This document shows positions 48,996 to 58,265 of a stretch of DNA of 64,000 nt, in pieces (positions within the stretch are counted from its first letter, which is position 1; each line of letters starts with the position of its first letter). Under the pieces are notes generated by a model, which saw nothing but the letters and a program-made list of their open reading frames with translations, made no database searches and was not told the DNA's origin. The stretch is from NCBI GenBank assembly GCA_903877095.1, contig CAIRCP010000105.1, positions 36,946 to 100,945 on the forward strand, given 5' to 3'. The DNA is from an uncultured Actinomycetes bacterium. Lineage in GTDB: Bacteria; Actinomycetota; Actinomycetes; Mycobacteriales; Mycobacteriaceae. The position numbers and the translations under genes are program-made.

Positions 48996-50558
48996 TCACA
49001 TCCGGAAGACGCCGTAGGAAACCGGCTCCAGGGGCGCGTTCGCTGCAGCCGAAAGCGCCAGGCCCAGAACGGTTCTGGTGTCAGCCGGATCGATCACGCC
49101 GTCATCCCATAGTCGGGCGGTGGAGTAATAGGGATTGCCCTGCTCTTCGTACTGCGCCCTGATCGGCGCCTTGAACTCCTCGGCCTCTTCGTCGGTCATG
49201 TCACCACGCACGGTCGCCAGCACCGCGGCCGCCTGCTCGCCGCCCATCACCGAGATCCGGGCGTTGGGCCACATCCACAGGAATCGCGGCGAATAGGCCC
49301 GCCCGCACATCGAGTAGTTGCCCGCGCCGTAGGAGCCGCCGATCACCACGGTGAACTTCGGCACCCGCGCGCAGGCCACCGCGGTCACCATCTTGGCGCC
49401 GTGTTTGGCGATTCCCCCGGCCTCGTAGTCGCGGCCCACCATGAAGCCGGTGATGTTCTGCAGAAACACCAGCGGGACGGTCCGCTTGTCGCACAGCTCG
49501 ATGAAATGCGCTCCCTTGAGCGCGGATTCACCGAACAGCACACCGTTGTTGGCGACGATGCCCACCGGGTGGCCATGAATCCGGGCGAAGCCGGTCACCA
49601 GGGTCGCGCCGTAGTCGGCCTTGAACTCACTGAACTCGCCGCCGTCGACGATCCGGGTGATCACCTCGCGCACGTCGTAGGGCACCCGGGCGTCGACCGG
49701 TACGACGTCGTACAACTCGCGCTGGTCGGCAATGGGATCCACCGCCGGGACGGTCCGCCACGGCGCGGGCGAGCGTGGTCCCAGGGTGGCGATGATTGCG
49801 CGGACGATGCGCAGGGCGTCTCGGTCGTCGCGGGCCAAGTGGTCGACGACGCCGGAGGTCTTGGCGTGCAGATCACCTCCGCCGAGTTCCTCCGCGGTGA
49901 CCACCTCGCCGGTGGCGGCCTTCACCAGTGGCGGCCCGCCGAGGAAGATCGTGCCCTGGTTGCGCACGATCACCGTCTCGTCGCTCATGGCCGGCACGTA
50001 GGCGCCACCGGCGGTGCAGGACCCGAGCACCGCCGCGATCTGGGCGATGCCGGCGGCGCTCATCGTGGCCTGGTTGAAGAAGATGCGCCCGAAGTGGTCA
50101 CGATCCGGGAACACCTCGTCCTGACGGGGCAGGAACGCCCCGCCGGAGTCCACCAGATAGACGCAGGGCAGCCGGTTCTGTGCGGCGATCTCTTGTGCGC
50201 GAAGGTGTTTCTTCACCGTCACGGGGTAGTAGGTCCCGCCTTTGACCGTCGCATCGTTGGCGACCACCATGCATTCGCGTCCCGAGACCCGGCCGATTCC
50301 GGCGATGATGCCGGCTGCGGGGCACTCGTCGTCGTACATGCCGTCGGCCGCGAGTGGGGCGATCTCCAGGAACGGGCTGCCCGGATCGAGGACTCCGTCG
50401 ACCCGATCCCGCGGCAGCAACTTGCCGCGCCCGACATGGCGTTCACGGGCGCGCGCGGGGCCGCCGAGGGCAGCAGTCACCAGTTTCGCCCGGAGTTCGT
50501 CGACCAGCAGTCGGTGCGCCTCACGGTTGGCGATGGCGGATGCCGCGGGCGATGTCAT
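48996..50558 (-). CDS. accD1: Carboxyltransferase subunit AccD1 (methylcrotonyl-CoA carboxylase beta)
   Basis: This 520-residue acyl-CoA carboxylase beta chain transfers carboxyl from biotin to 3-methylcrotonyl-CoA in its characterised mycobacterial relative. Its crotonase-fold halves show [19 protein letters not shown], the glycine-rich [15 protein letters not shown] and [16 protein letters not shown]. It is the first gene of the accD1-accA1-fadE19 operon and faces the TetR gene across an 85-bp region with a large symmetric operator. The scoB, scoA and fadD35 genes found between accD1 and bkaR in M. tuberculosis are absent. Confidence 0.94.
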   Translation of the reverse strand: MTSPAASAIANREAHRLLVDELRAKLVTAALGGPARARERHVGRGKLLPRDRVDGVLDPGSPFLEIAPLAADGMYDDECPAAGIIAGIGRVSGRECMVVANDATVKGGTYYPVTVKKHLRAQEIAAQNRLPCVYLVDSGGAFLPRQDEVFPDRDHFGRIFFNQATMSAAGIAQIAAVLGSCTAGGAYVPAMSDETVIVRNQGTIFLGGPPLVKAATGEVVTAEELGGGDLHAKTSGVVDHLARDDRDALRIVRAIIATLGPRSPAPWRTVPAVDPIADQRELYDVVPVDARVPYDVREVITRIVDGGEFSEFKADYGATLVTGFARIHGHPVGIVANNGVLFGESALKGAHFIELCDKRTVPLVFLQNITGFMVGRDYEAGGIAKHGAKMVTAVACARVPKFTVVIGGSYGAGNYSMCGRAYSPRFLWMWPNARISVMGGEQAAAVLATVRGDMTDEEAEEFKAPIRAQYEEQGNPYYSTARLWDDGVIDPADTRTVLGLALSAAANAPLEPVSYGVFRM

Positions 50559-50568
50559 GAATCCACCT

Positions 50569-50615
50569 TGAGTTAACGACGACTAACCGGTGTTATGTTA
50601 GTGAAGATTAACTCA
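50569..50615. promoter_or_regulatory. Nested two-fold symmetric operator between accD1 and bkaR
   Basis: TGAGTTAA (50569-50576) pairs with TTAACTCA (50608-50615), and ACTAAC (50582-50587) pairs with GTTAGT (50597-50602). Both pairs are centred exactly on 50592. Such a two-tier palindrome in an 85-bp divergent promoter is expected for a TetR repressor acting on both genes. Confidence 0.75.
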
Positions 50616-50643
50616 GATCGTCCAGCGGCGCCGGGGAGGGACC

Positions 50644-51240
50644 ATCAACACCCGCGACCGGCAGAAGTCCGACCGTCGTTCACAGCTGCTCGCCGCTGCC
50701 GAAGAGTTGATCGCCGAGCGGGGATTTCTCGCGGTGCGACTCGAGGACATCGGCGCCGCCGCAGGGGTCAGCGGGCCGGCCTTCTACCGTCACTTCCCCA
50801 ACAAAGAGGCGCTGCTGGTCGAATTGCTGGTTGGGGTGAGCACTCGGCTGATGGCCGGCGGGCAGGCCGTGGTGGACGCCGCAGAGGACCCCGCGGCCGC
50901 ACTTGCCGGGCTGATCGAATTCCAGCTGGACTTCGCCCTCGACGAACCGAACCTGATCCGGATCCAGGATCGCGATCTGGCCAACCTGCCCGCCGCTGCC
51001 CAGCGGCAAGTGCGGCAAGCGCAGCGCCGCTACGTCGAAACCTGGGTGACCGTTCTGCGGGACTTCGATCCCCGTCTGGAAGAAGAACGCGCCAGGGTGA
51101 TGGCACACGCCGCGTTCGGACTGCTCAACTCCACCCAGCACAGCATCCGCCCGGCGACCCGGGATCAGTCCCGCGCGGTGCTGCGGGCGATGACGGCTGC
51201 CGCGTTGTCGTTCAATCCACAAGGTCTGGACCTTGATTGA
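50644..51240 (+). CDS. bkaR: TetR-family regulator, BkaR-like
   Basis: This repressor of about 198 residues has the N-terminal TetR HTH DRRSQLLAAAEELIAERGF...LEDIGAAAGVSGPAFYRHF. The coding frame is clear from about 50644, but between the in-frame stop at 50602 and the TTG at 50707 there is no ATG, GTG or TTG. The TTG would remove the first DNA-binding helix. An ATC at 50644, preceded by GGGAGGG at 50634-50640, is the best start. The C-terminal half is the ligand-binding domain. BkaR (Rv2506) is known to repress branched-chain keto-acid genes; the divergent position supports the name. Confidence 0.82.
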   Translation: MNTRDRQKSDRRSQLLAAAEELIAERGFLAVRLEDIGAAAGVSGPAFYRHFPNKEALLVELLVGVSTRLMAGGQAVVDAAEDPAAALAGLIEFQLDFALDEPNLIRIQDRDLANLPAAAQRQVRQAQRRYVETWVTVLRDFDPRLEEERARVMAHAAFGLLNSTQHSIRPATRDQSRAVLRAMTAAALSFNPQGLDLD

Positions 51241-51294
51241 CAGCAACGGCGGCACCGTCGCGAAAGCCGGTAACCTGCATGTTGTGAGGCGGGA

Positions 51295-52113
51295 ATGAGC
51301 AATCCACGCGGTCCGGAATGGGACCCGACCCAGGTGGGGTACAGCTACCCGCCAACCACCGATCCCGCCTACTCGGGGCAGTACCCCGGCCAGTACCCGG
51401 GCCAGCACTGGGGGCCGTCGTCCTACGGGCAGGGCTACGGTCAGGGCTACGGACCGGGCTACGGCGCGCCGATGAACCAACCCACCGAACAGGTGCCGCC
51501 CTACTGGCAGACCGGTGCGGTGTCGCCGGCTCCACCGCCACCGCCTCAGCCGCCGAAGCCGCCGCGCTGGCCGTGGTTCGCCGGGGGCGCCCTGGTTCTT
51601 CTGGTGTCTGGACTCGTGCTGGCCCTGGTGATCGTCAGCAGTTCCTCCAAGGAGGACACCGTGGTGGCGCCACCGCAGAGCACCCGGTCGAGCGCTCCGC
51701 CGCGGCCGGCGACGCCAAGTTCCCCGTCGCGCACTCCGAGCCGGACAATTCCGGCGCCCGCGCCACTACCGGTACCCACCCCCTCCGCGCAGCCCCCCGA
51801 GTCCGAGGCGCCGACCGATTCCGAGGTGCCCGCGCCGGTGCCGGCCGGAAGCGAGACGGTGGTTTACAACGTCGCCGGCGAAGGCCGGGCAATCAACATC
51901 ACCTACGTCGACACCGGCGGGATCATGCAGACCGAGTTCAACGTGGCCCTGCCCTGGAGTAAGGAAGTCAGTCTCCCGGCTCCGGCGAAGAACTCGGCCA
52001 GTGTCGCGGTGCTCAACGTCGGGCGTGACGTCACCTGCACCGTTTCGGTCAACGGAGCACCTATCCGCCAGCACACCGGGCGCGGGCTGACCATCTGCAC
52101 CGGCATCGCCTGA
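51295..52113 (+). CDS. Proline-rich membrane protein with MmpS-like domain (Rv2507-like)
   Basis: This 272-residue protein has a cytoplasmic N-terminal Pro/Gln/Gly/Tyr-rich region (PGQYPGQHWGPSSYGQGYGQ), a single membrane helix at about 92-114 (FAGGALVLLVSGLVLALVIV), a Pro/Ser linker and an extracytoplasmic domain. The last 85 residues (VVYNVAGEGRAINITYVDTG, TEFNVALPWSKEVSL) match the MmpS-type fold, with two Cys (DVTCTVSV, TICTGIA) probably disulphide-bonded. MmpS proteins assist lipid or siderophore exporters, but no MmpL gene is adjacent. Function is unproven. Confidence 0.85.
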   Translation: MSNPRGPEWDPTQVGYSYPPTTDPAYSGQYPGQYPGQHWGPSSYGQGYGQGYGPGYGAPMNQPTEQVPPYWQTGAVSPAPPPPPQPPKPPRWPWFAGGALVLLVSGLVLALVIVSSSSKEDTVVAPPQSTRSSAPPRPATPSSPSRTPSRTIPAPAPLPVPTPSAQPPESEAPTDSEVPAPVPAGSETVVYNVAGEGRAINITYVDTGGIMQTEFNVALPWSKEVSLPAPAKNSASVAVLNVGRDVTCTVSVNGAPIRQHTGRGLTICTGIA

Positions 52114-52115
52114 CG

Positions 52116-53468
52116 TCAGTCCCGCGGCGAGGGTGCCACGGACTGGTCGACCCGAACCACCAACATCCCGATCAGCCCGGCCGCCAGCACCAAAAGAACG
52201 CCGCCCAGACCGGCGCGGTCGGCGTGGAAGAAGTCGACGAACACAAAAAACAGCCAAGGCGCCAGGAACGCCGCCGCCCGCCCGGTCATCGTGTAGAGAC
52301 CGAACGCGACGCCTTCCTTGCCTTCACCGGTCATCCGCAACAGCAGAGTGCGGGACGCGGACTGGGTCGGGCCGATCAACAGGGCCAGTCCCAGGCCGCA
52401 GATCCAGAAGGCGACCGGTCCGGACAGCGCCAGCAGTGCGCCGCCCACCACCAGGAGCGCGGTCAGGGAGGCGACGATCACCGGCTTGGCGCCGATGCGA
52501 TCGTCGAGTCGCCCGCCCAGCAGCGCGCCGCATGCCGCCACCGTGGAGCCGATCACCCCGAATATCAGGACGTCGCCCGGCGAGATGCCGTACACACTGA
52601 CACCCAGGACGCCGGCGAACGAGAAGATGCCGGACAGTCCGTCGCGGAACACCGCGCTGACCAGCAGGTAGTAGACGAAGTTGCGGTCGCGCCGCCACTC
52701 TGAGCTCAAGTCCCGCCACAGCTGGCGATAGGCGCCGAAAATGCCAGGGGCCGTGGGGTTTTGATCAGCAGCGCCGGTCAGGGTGTGCGCGACCCACAGC
52801 AGCGGCTGGGATAGCACAGCCAACCAGCAGGCCGCCATAATCATGGCCAGTCGGACGTTCCAGCCGTCCGCCACCGGCACGTGCAGCAGTCCGCGGGTTG
52901 GCCCGTCACCCATGATGAAGCCGGCGTATATCAGGAGCAGCAGCAGGACGGAGCCACTGAAGCCGGCCGCCCAGCCCAGGCCGGATACCCGTCCCGCCGT
53001 CGCCGGCGTCGACACCTGACGCAACATGGCGTTGTAGGGGACGCTGGCGAGGTCACCGCAGGCCGCGGTGAGCGCCAGCAAGGCCAGCCCCGGCGCAAGG
53101 TAGCGGGGGTCGGCGCGGATGAACACCATCGACGCGGTGAACGCCACCGCCATGCCGGTCAGGACCGCCAGCGCGACGCGGCGGCGGGCGGGCACCTGGA
53201 CCACCACTCCGGTCAGCGGAGCGAGCAGCGCCACCGATAGGCCGGCGATCGTCAGCGCACGTCCCAGCCAACTGGCCGGCGAGGTATCGCCGGGCAGGCC
53301 GACGCCGACGGTGCCGGTCAGATACACCGAGAAGACGAACACCGCCACGATGGCGTTCATCCCAGTTGACCCGCAGTCCCACAGCGCCCAAGCGGCCACC
53401 TTCGCGCGCGACGGGACTGCGGCCGCCCTCGATTCGGGCTGCCCGGCGCTGCGCATGCGGGCCACCAT
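52116..53468 (-). CDS. Major facilitator superfamily transporter (Rv2508c-like)
   Basis: This membrane protein of about 450 residues has roughly twelve hydrophobic helices and a central loop with the charged DLSSEWRRDRNFVYYL. The MFS-like pattern GGRLDDRIGAKPVI after the sixth or seventh helix corresponds to the loop 8-9 copy of the GXXXD-R-G motif. It belongs to the UMF1/vacuole-related-type group by overall look. Start ATG 53468 (MVARMRSAG) or 53456; the frame continues upstream antisense to the reductase gene but is not coding there. Substrate unknown. Confidence 0.85.
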   Translation of the reverse strand: MVARMRSAGQPESRAAAVPSRAKVAAWALWDCGSTGMNAIVAVFVFSVYLTGTVGVGLPGDTSPASWLGRALTIAGLSVALLAPLTGVVVQVPARRRVALAVLTGMAVAFTASMVFIRADPRYLAPGLALLALTAACGDLASVPYNAMLRQVSTPATAGRVSGLGWAAGFSGSVLLLLLIYAGFIMGDGPTRGLLHVPVADGWNVRLAMIMAACWLAVLSQPLLWVAHTLTGAADQNPTAPGIFGAYRQLWRDLSSEWRRDRNFVYYLLVSAVFRDGLSGIFSFAGVLGVSVYGISPGDVLIFGVIGSTVAACGALLGGRLDDRIGAKPVIVASLTALLVVGGALLALSGPVAFWICGLGLALLIGPTQSASRTLLLRMTGEGKEGVAFGLYTMTGRAAAFLAPWLFFVFVDFFHADRAGLGGVLLVLAAGLIGMLVVRVDQSVAPSPRD

Positions 53469-53492
53469 ATCCGCCGCCCCTACGATTACCGC

Positions 53493-54293
53493 ATGCCAGT
53501 CCCCAACCCCTCCCCGGATAGCCGGGCCGTCGTCACCGGCGCCTCCCAGGGCATCGGCGAAGCCCTCGCCACCGAGCTCGCCGCCCGCGGACACAATCTG
53601 ATCGTCACCGCGCGCCGCGGCGAGGTCCTGACGGAACTCGCGGCCCGGCTCACCGATCGCTACGGCGTCATCGTCGAGGTGCGGGCGGTCGACCTGGCCG
53701 ATCCGGGGCAGCGCGGCGCGCTGGCCGATGAACTGGCCGGGCGGGACATCTCGATTCTGTGCGCCAATGCCGGCACCGCCACCTTCGGACCGGTCGCGAA
53801 ACTGGATCCGGCCGCCGAGAAGGCGCAGGTGCAACTCAACGTGCTCGGTGTGCACGACCTCGTGCTCGCGGTGCTGCCCGGCATGCTGGAACGCCGGGCC
53901 GGCGGCATCCTGATCTCCGGGTCGGCTGCGGGCAACTCCCCGATTCCGAACAACGCCACCTACGCCGCGACCAAGGCGTTCGCCAACACCTTCAGCGAGT
54001 CGCTGCGCGGCGAACTGCGCGACACCGGGGTGCATGTGACCGTGCTGGCGCCCGGACCGGTGCGCGCCGAGTTGCCCGAGGATCCGTCCCTGGTGGACAA
54101 GCTGATTCCGGACTTCCTGTGGATCTCCGTCGAGCACACCGCGCAGTTGTCCCTCGACGGTCTGGACCGCAACAAGATGCGTGTCGTGCCGGGTGTGACG
54201 TCCAAGGCGATGTCTGTCGCGAGCGGCTACGCACCCCGAGCGATCGTGACGCCCATTGTCGGCGCGGTGTACAAGAAGCTGGGCGGTGACTAA
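53493..54293 (+). CDS. cmrA: Short-chain dehydrogenase, mycolate ketoreductase type (Rv2509/CmrA-like)
   Basis: This 266-residue SDR has the NADPH motif VTGASQGIGEALATELAARG, the Asn region LCANAGTATFGP, and the catalytic Ser-Tyr-x-x-x-Lys in ISGSAAGN and ATYAATKA. Its counterpart Rv2509/MSMEG_4722 and corynebacterial CmrA reduce the beta-keto ester formed by Pks13 to give mature mycolic acid; the name is given on that likeness and position. It starts 25 bp from the divergent MFS gene and overlaps the end of the convergent hydroxylase gene by 4 bp. Confidence 0.82.
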   Translation: MPVPNPSPDSRAVVTGASQGIGEALATELAARGHNLIVTARRGEVLTELAARLTDRYGVIVEVRAVDLADPGQRGALADELAGRDISILCANAGTATFGPVAKLDPAAEKAQVQLNVLGVHDLVLAVLPGMLERRAGGILISGSAAGNSPIPNNATYAATKAFANTFSESLRGELRDTGVHVTVLAPGPVRAELPEDPSLVDKLIPDFLWISVEHTAQLSLDGLDRNKMRVVPGVTSKAMSVASGYAPRAIVTPIVGAVYKKLGGD

Positions 54294-54982
54294 CCGGCCT
54301 GTGGCACAGGCGTTTTCGTCGAGTGCAGGTTCTTCGCAGTAGGTGAGGTCGGGACCGACTGCGGGTCCGGATAGGTGCCGAGCACCCGGTCTGCGATACC
54401 GGGAGTGGTGACGGCGAACCAGTAGTGCTCGTTCTTGAAGTGGTGCCAGCGATGGTTGCGGTAAAGCCGTTTGTAGAACCAGGTTTTCGGCTTGTAGTCG
54501 GTGTGGACCAGGTAGTGGCTCCACTCATAGACGACGCCGATCCCGAACACCGTCACCAGGAACGTCAGTCCGAGGCCCAACCGGGGAATGAGTACGAAGG
54601 CCGTGACGGCCGCTGCGCCGAACGCCCCGGCGAGCGACTGCAACGGAATGAAGATCAGCGGGACGATCCGCGGGTCGGCGTGATGCTCGCGGTGCTTGCG
54701 GGCCAGCACCGAGTCCACCATGACCCCGGCGACCCGGCGCGGCCGCCAGTGCAGCACGAAGACGTGAATGATCCACTCCACGAACGGAAATACCGCCAGC
54801 ACGGCCAGCGGCAGCACCGCGTCACTCCACCGCCAGTCACCCACCGCGATGCGGGCCACCACCGAGATGAGGAAGGCGCCCGAGAGCAGCCACGGCGACG
54901 GGTGACGCCAGAACTCGCGGAAGGCATCGACCAGAGTGACACCCCGACGTTCTGGGCGGCGGTCGGTCTTGGGTCGGGTCAT
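54290..54982 (-). CDS. Fatty acid hydroxylase / sterol desaturase family membrane protein
   Basis: This 230-residue di-iron membrane enzyme has clustered His motifs: [25 protein letters not shown] and [15 protein letters not shown]. Together they provide the eight or more His ligands of the family, which hydroxylates or desaturates lipid carbons. Four hydrophobic segments are visible. Its start overlaps the GntR regulator stop (ATGA), so both are made from one mRNA and the regulator probably controls it. Substrate unknown, possibly an acyl chain or carotenoid. Confidence 0.88.
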   Translation of the reverse strand: MTRPKTDRRPERRGVTLVDAFREFWRHPSPWLLSGAFLISVVARIAVGDWRWSDAVLPLAVLAVFPFVEWIIHVFVLHWRPRRVAGVMVDSVLARKHREHHADPRIVPLIFIPLQSLAGAFGAAAVTAFVLIPRLGLGLTFLVTVFGIGVVYEWSHYLVHTDYKPKTWFYKRLYRNHRWHHFKNEHYWFAVTTPGIADRVLGTYPDPQSVPTSPTAKNLHSTKTPVPQAG

Positions 54983-55701
54983 CGGTTCTCCTCCACGGCA
55001 TCCAGAGCGGCGAGCAGGGTGTGGGTGGCAGGCTCCAACAGGTTGCGGGCAGCGGCTTCGGCGGCGGGTGCGTCGCCGTCGGCGACGGCGCGCGCCAGCG
55101 TCCGGTAGGCCACGACGTTGCCGACCTCGGCGGCCATCATCATGGCCAGTGCCGGCAGCGCCGGTTCGTAGGCCGCTCGCAGGGTATTGAACATCAACCG
55201 GAAGACGATCGAGTCGGCGCCGTCGACGATGTGATCCCAGAACGCCAGCGCATGACGCTGCTGGCCCACCGGGTCGGTGTCGGCCTCAAGATCGCGGACG
55301 GTCTGCTCCAGCAGCGCCGACAGATCGGGTGCACGCCGCAGCGCCGCCAGTTCGGCGACCTTGGGGCCGTTGTGCAGTCGCGCTTCCAGGATGCTGCGCA
55401 CCACCGAGATGTCGAGGTGCTCGCCGCGCAGCAGCAACCGGGGCAACAGGTCCAGCCCGGCGTGCCGCCGGAAGTCCCGGACGGTGGTGGCGTCACCCTG
55501 GCGCACCTCCACCAGACCGGCGGCGGCGACTCTCTTGAGCGCCTCGCGGACTGCCGGGCGGGAAACCCCGAGAACTTCGGCCAGTCGGCGCTCACTCGGG
55601 AGTGACTCGCCGGGTTGCATCTCGCCGCTGAGGACCTCAGCGAGGATCTGCTCGAAGACGTCCTCGGGTACGGACCGTCGATTGACCGGCTGCAGTGCCA
55701 C
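54979..55701 (-). CDS. GntR/FadR-family regulator
   Basis: This 240-residue regulator has an N-terminal winged helix ([20 protein letters not shown]) followed by a helical FCD ligand-binding domain (from about residue 95). The FCD metal-binding pattern Asp/His-x-His is not obvious, so the effector may be an acyl-CoA or similar. GTG at 55701 is the start. A TGGTC-A-GACCA palindrome lies 36 bp upstream, suggesting autoregulation of this gene and the coupled hydroxylase. Confidence 0.88.
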   Translation of the reverse strand: MALQPVNRRSVPEDVFEQILAEVLSGEMQPGESLPSERRLAEVLGVSRPAVREALKRVAAAGLVEVRQGDATTVRDFRRHAGLDLLPRLLLRGEHLDISVVRSILEARLHNGPKVAELAALRRAPDLSALLEQTVRDLEADTDPVGQQRHALAFWDHIVDGADSIVFRLMFNTLRAAYEPALPALAMMMAAEVGNVVAYRTLARAVADGDAPAAEAAARNLLEPATHTLLAALDAVEENR

Positions 55702-55737
55702 ACCAGCAGCATGGCCCAGGATCGGCCAGAGGTCAAG

Positions 55738-55748
55738 TGGTCAGACCA
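55738..55748. promoter_or_regulatory. GntR-type operator upstream of the hydroxylase operon
   Basis: TGGTC-A-GACCA is a perfect 5-bp inverted repeat of the TGGTNNNACCA type bound by FadR-subfamily GntR proteins, 37-47 bp upstream of the GTG start at 55701. A wider near-symmetric pair GGTCA (55731-55735) and TGACC (55750-55754) surrounds it. Confidence 0.55.
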
Positions 55749-55766
55749 GTGACCGGTGCGCGTCTT

Positions 55767-57359
55767 TCACCGCCGTCGGCGCCCGGTTCCGAAGATGCTG
55801 CGGGTGACTTCCCGCCCGATCACCGTGCCGGCCGAGCGCATGGCGCTCTTGAACGCCGGGTTGTCCATCATCTGCTCCAGCATCGAGGGCTCGGCCTTCT
55901 GCACCGGTTCCGGCATCGGCGGCAGATCGAAGCCGGTCGGGATCGGTGGCAGGTCGATCGACTCGCCCGGCGCGGGCGCCGTAGCGGCGGCCGGCGGCGG
56001 GGCCATCTTGGCGGCCAGCATCTCGTAGGCCGACTCGCGGTCGACGGTCGGACCGTACTTGAGGAACAGCGGGCTGGCCTGCGCTGCGGCCTTGATGTAG
56101 TCCGGGCCGATGGTGGCCATCAGCGAACGCGGCGAGCGCAGCCGGGTCCAGGCCACCGGCGTCGGCGCGCCACGCTCGGACAGCACGGTGACGATCGCCT
56201 CGCCGATGCCCAGCGACGTCAAATCCGTTGCCAGATCGTAGAACTCGGTCTTGGGGTAGGTCCGTACGGTCTTGCTCAGCGCCTGCTGATCGTCCGGGGT
56301 GAAGGCACGCAATGCGTGCTGGATGCGGGCGCCTAACTGGGACAGCACGGCGTTGGGCACGTCGGTGGGCAGTTGGGTGCAGAAGAACACGCCCACACCC
56401 TTGGAGCGGATCAGCTTCACGGTCTGCTCGACCTGTGCCAGGAAGGCCTTGGAGGCGTCCTTGAACAACAGGTGCGCCTCGTCGAAGAAGAACACCAGCT
56501 TGGGCTTGTCGACGTCGCCGACCTCGGGCAGATAGGTGAACAGGTCGGCCAGCACCCACATCAGGAACGTCGAGAACATCACCGGGCGCGACGCCTGGTC
56601 CCCCAGTTCGAAGAGGCTGATGACGCCCCGGCCGTTGCCGTCGACCCGCAGCAGGTCCGCCGGGTCGAGTTCGGGCTCGCCGAAGAAGGTGTCGCCGCCC
56701 TCGGCTTCGAGGTTGATCAGCGCCCGCAGGATCACCCCCGCGGTCTGGGAGGACACCGCGCCGAGTGACTTCAGTTGCGCCTTACCCTCGTCGGTGTTGG
56801 TGAGGAAGGTGATGAGCTGCCGCAGGTCTTTCAGATCCAGCAGTGGCAGACCCTGCTGGTCGGCGAAATGGAAGATCAGCCCGAGGCTGGACTCCTGAGT
56901 TTGGCTGAGCCCCAACACTTTCGACAACAGGATCGGGCCGAAGGCGGAGATCGTCGCACGCACCGGAACTCCGATGCCGGTGGTGCCCAGCGACAGAAAC
57001 TCCACCGGGAACGGCGTTGCGACCCACTGGTCGCCGGTGTCGGCGGCCCGCTGGGTGATTTTGTCGTCGGCCTGGCCGGGACGCGACAAGCCGGACAGGT
57101 CACCTTTGAAGTCGGCCATCAGCACCGGAACCCCGGCCGCCGACAGTTGCTCGGCGATCACCTGCAGCGTTTTGGTCTTGCCGGTGCCGGTGGCGCCCGC
57201 CACCAGCCCGTGGCGGTTCATCATCGCCAGCGGGATGCGGATCTGGGCGGACGGGTCAACGGCGCCCCCCACGATCACCGAGCCCAGTTCCAGTGCCTGA
57301 CCTGTGGTGGCGTAGCCGGCGGCGATCTGCTGGGCAGGTGTCGCTGTCGATTCCGTCAT
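55767..57359 (-). CDS. HerA-like ATPase, DUF853 family (Rv2510c-like)
   Basis: This 530-residue P-loop ATPase has Walker A GATGTGKTKTLQV near residue 57, Walker B KLVFFFDEAHLLF and a sensor region VGVFFCTQLPTDVP. The C-terminal 70 residues include a Pro-rich stretch and end in RRRR. DUF853 proteins resemble the HerA/FtsK translocase group and hydrolyse ATP on DNA-related substrates, though their role in mycobacteria is not settled. The ATG at 57359 has AAAGGG upstream. It diverges from orn. Confidence 0.85.
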   Translation of the reverse strand: MTESTATPAQQIAAGYATTGQALELGSVIVGGAVDPSAQIRIPLAMMNRHGLVAGATGTGKTKTLQVIAEQLSAAGVPVLMADFKGDLSGLSRPGQADDKITQRAADTGDQWVATPFPVEFLSLGTTGIGVPVRATISAFGPILLSKVLGLSQTQESSLGLIFHFADQQGLPLLDLKDLRQLITFLTNTDEGKAQLKSLGAVSSQTAGVILRALINLEAEGGDTFFGEPELDPADLLRVDGNGRGVISLFELGDQASRPVMFSTFLMWVLADLFTYLPEVGDVDKPKLVFFFDEAHLLFKDASKAFLAQVEQTVKLIRSKGVGVFFCTQLPTDVPNAVLSQLGARIQHALRAFTPDDQQALSKTVRTYPKTEFYDLATDLTSLGIGEAIVTVLSERGAPTPVAWTRLRSPRSLMATIGPDYIKAAAQASPLFLKYGPTVDRESAYEMLAAKMAPPPAAATAPAPGESIDLPPIPTGFDLPPMPEPVQKAEPSMLEQMMDNPAFKSAMRSAGTVIGREVTRSIFGTGRRRR

Positions 57360-57454
57360 GAGACCCTTTCCGCCAAGTGGGTTGTCCATTTCGGCGGCCT
57401 CGACACTACTGGGTCGGGCCTTTCGGAGATCTCCGGCGATTAGGGTTGTGCGCT

Positions 57455-58102
57455 GTGCGCGATGAATTGGTGTGGATCGACTGCGAGATGACCGGGCTGG
57501 ACCTCCGCTCAGACCGGCTCATCGAGATCGCGGCGCTGGTGACCGACGCAGACCTCAACGTGCTGGGCGAGGGTGTCGACGTCGTGATCCACACCGACGA
57601 CCAGGCCCTGGACGGGATGGTCGAGGTCGTTGCGCGGATGCACAGCAAGTCCGGGCTGACTGAGGAGGTCCGGGCCTCGACCATCGACCTCGCGGCGGCC
57701 GAGCAGATGGTGATGGACTACATCCGCGAGCATGTGAAGTCGCCGAAAACCGCTCCGCTGGCAGGCAATTCCATCGCCACCGACCGTGGGTTCATCGCCC
57801 GCGACATGCCCATCCTGGACAATTACCTGCACTACCGGATGATCGACGTCAGCTCGATCAAGGAACTGTGCCGCCGGTGGTATCCGAAGATCTACTACGG
57901 ACAGCCGGAGAAGGGCCTGGCCCACCGGGCGCTGGCCGATATCGAGGAGTCGATCAAGGAACTGCGGTACTACCGGCGCACCGCGTTCGTGTCGCCGCCG
58001 GGGCCCTCTACCAGCGAGATCGCCGAGGCCGCGGTCGACCTCCGTGGCCCGGCGGGGGCCGACGTCCACACCGATTCAGCCACCGGCGGCGAAACCGGCT
58101 AA
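57455..58102 (+). CDS. orn: Oligoribonuclease
   Basis: This 215-residue DEDDh 3'-5' exonuclease degrades 2- to 5-nt RNAs and the c-di-GMP product pGpG. Catalytic residues lie in [10 protein letters not shown] (Asp and Glu), [16 protein letters not shown] (Asp) and [15 protein letters not shown] (His and Asp). GTG at 57455 gives the same length as M. tuberculosis Orn. tRNA-His follows 28 bp after the stop. Confidence 0.95.
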   Translation: MRDELVWIDCEMTGLDLRSDRLIEIAALVTDADLNVLGEGVDVVIHTDDQALDGMVEVVARMHSKSGLTEEVRASTIDLAAAEQMVMDYIREHVKSPKTAPLAGNSIATDRGFIARDMPILDNYLHYRMIDVSSIKELCRRWYPKIYYGQPEKGLAHRALADIEESIKELRYYRRTAFVSPPGPSTSEIAEAAVDLRGPAGADVHTDSATGGETG

Positions 58103-58130
58103 GATCAACGACGCCGCTAGCGCGGCGATG

Positions 58131-58203
58131 GTGGCTGTAGTTCAGTTGGTAGAGCACCAGGTTGTGATCCTGGCTGTCGCGGGTTCGAGTCCCGTCAGCC
58201 ACC
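58131..58203 (+). tRNA. tRNA-His (anticodon GTG)
   Basis: The 73-nt cloverleaf has acceptor GTGGCTG/CAGCCAC, D stem GTTC/GAGC, anticodon stem CCAGG/CCTGG with loop TTGTGAT giving anticodon GTG, and T arm GCGGG-TTCGAGT-CCCGT. A G at 58130 could serve as the extra 5' G-1 of tRNA-His. CCA is not encoded. Confidence 0.95.
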
Positions 58204-58212
58204 CGAGGTAGA

Positions 58213-58252
58213 AACACCGCCTCACCTGCACATACGCGGGTGGGGCGGTGTT
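58213..58252. terminator. Hairpin after tRNA-His, bidirectional terminator
   Basis: AACACCGCC (58213-58221) pairs with GGCGGTGTT (58244-58252), with an inner pairing CACCTGC/GCGGGTG. This is a long GC-rich stem between tRNA-His and the convergent DUF4344 gene. The tract after it (CGTTTA) is only weakly T-rich. Confidence 0.7.
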
Positions 58253-58265
58253 CGTTTACGGGTCG

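Noticed and set aside
47024..49162. A 712-codon open frame on the plus strand
   Set aside because: Antisense to accA1, which has all expected motifs; no domain seen in this frame.
50595..51236. Alternative plus-strand frame from ATG 50595 as the TetR start
   Set aside because: It is in a different frame from the TetR helix-turn-helix and encodes Arg-rich sequence without similarity.
53493..54524. Upstream extension of the MFS gene to about 800 codons
   Set aside because: The extension is antisense to the short-chain dehydrogenase and hydroxylase and has no membrane pattern; the start at 53468 is preferred.
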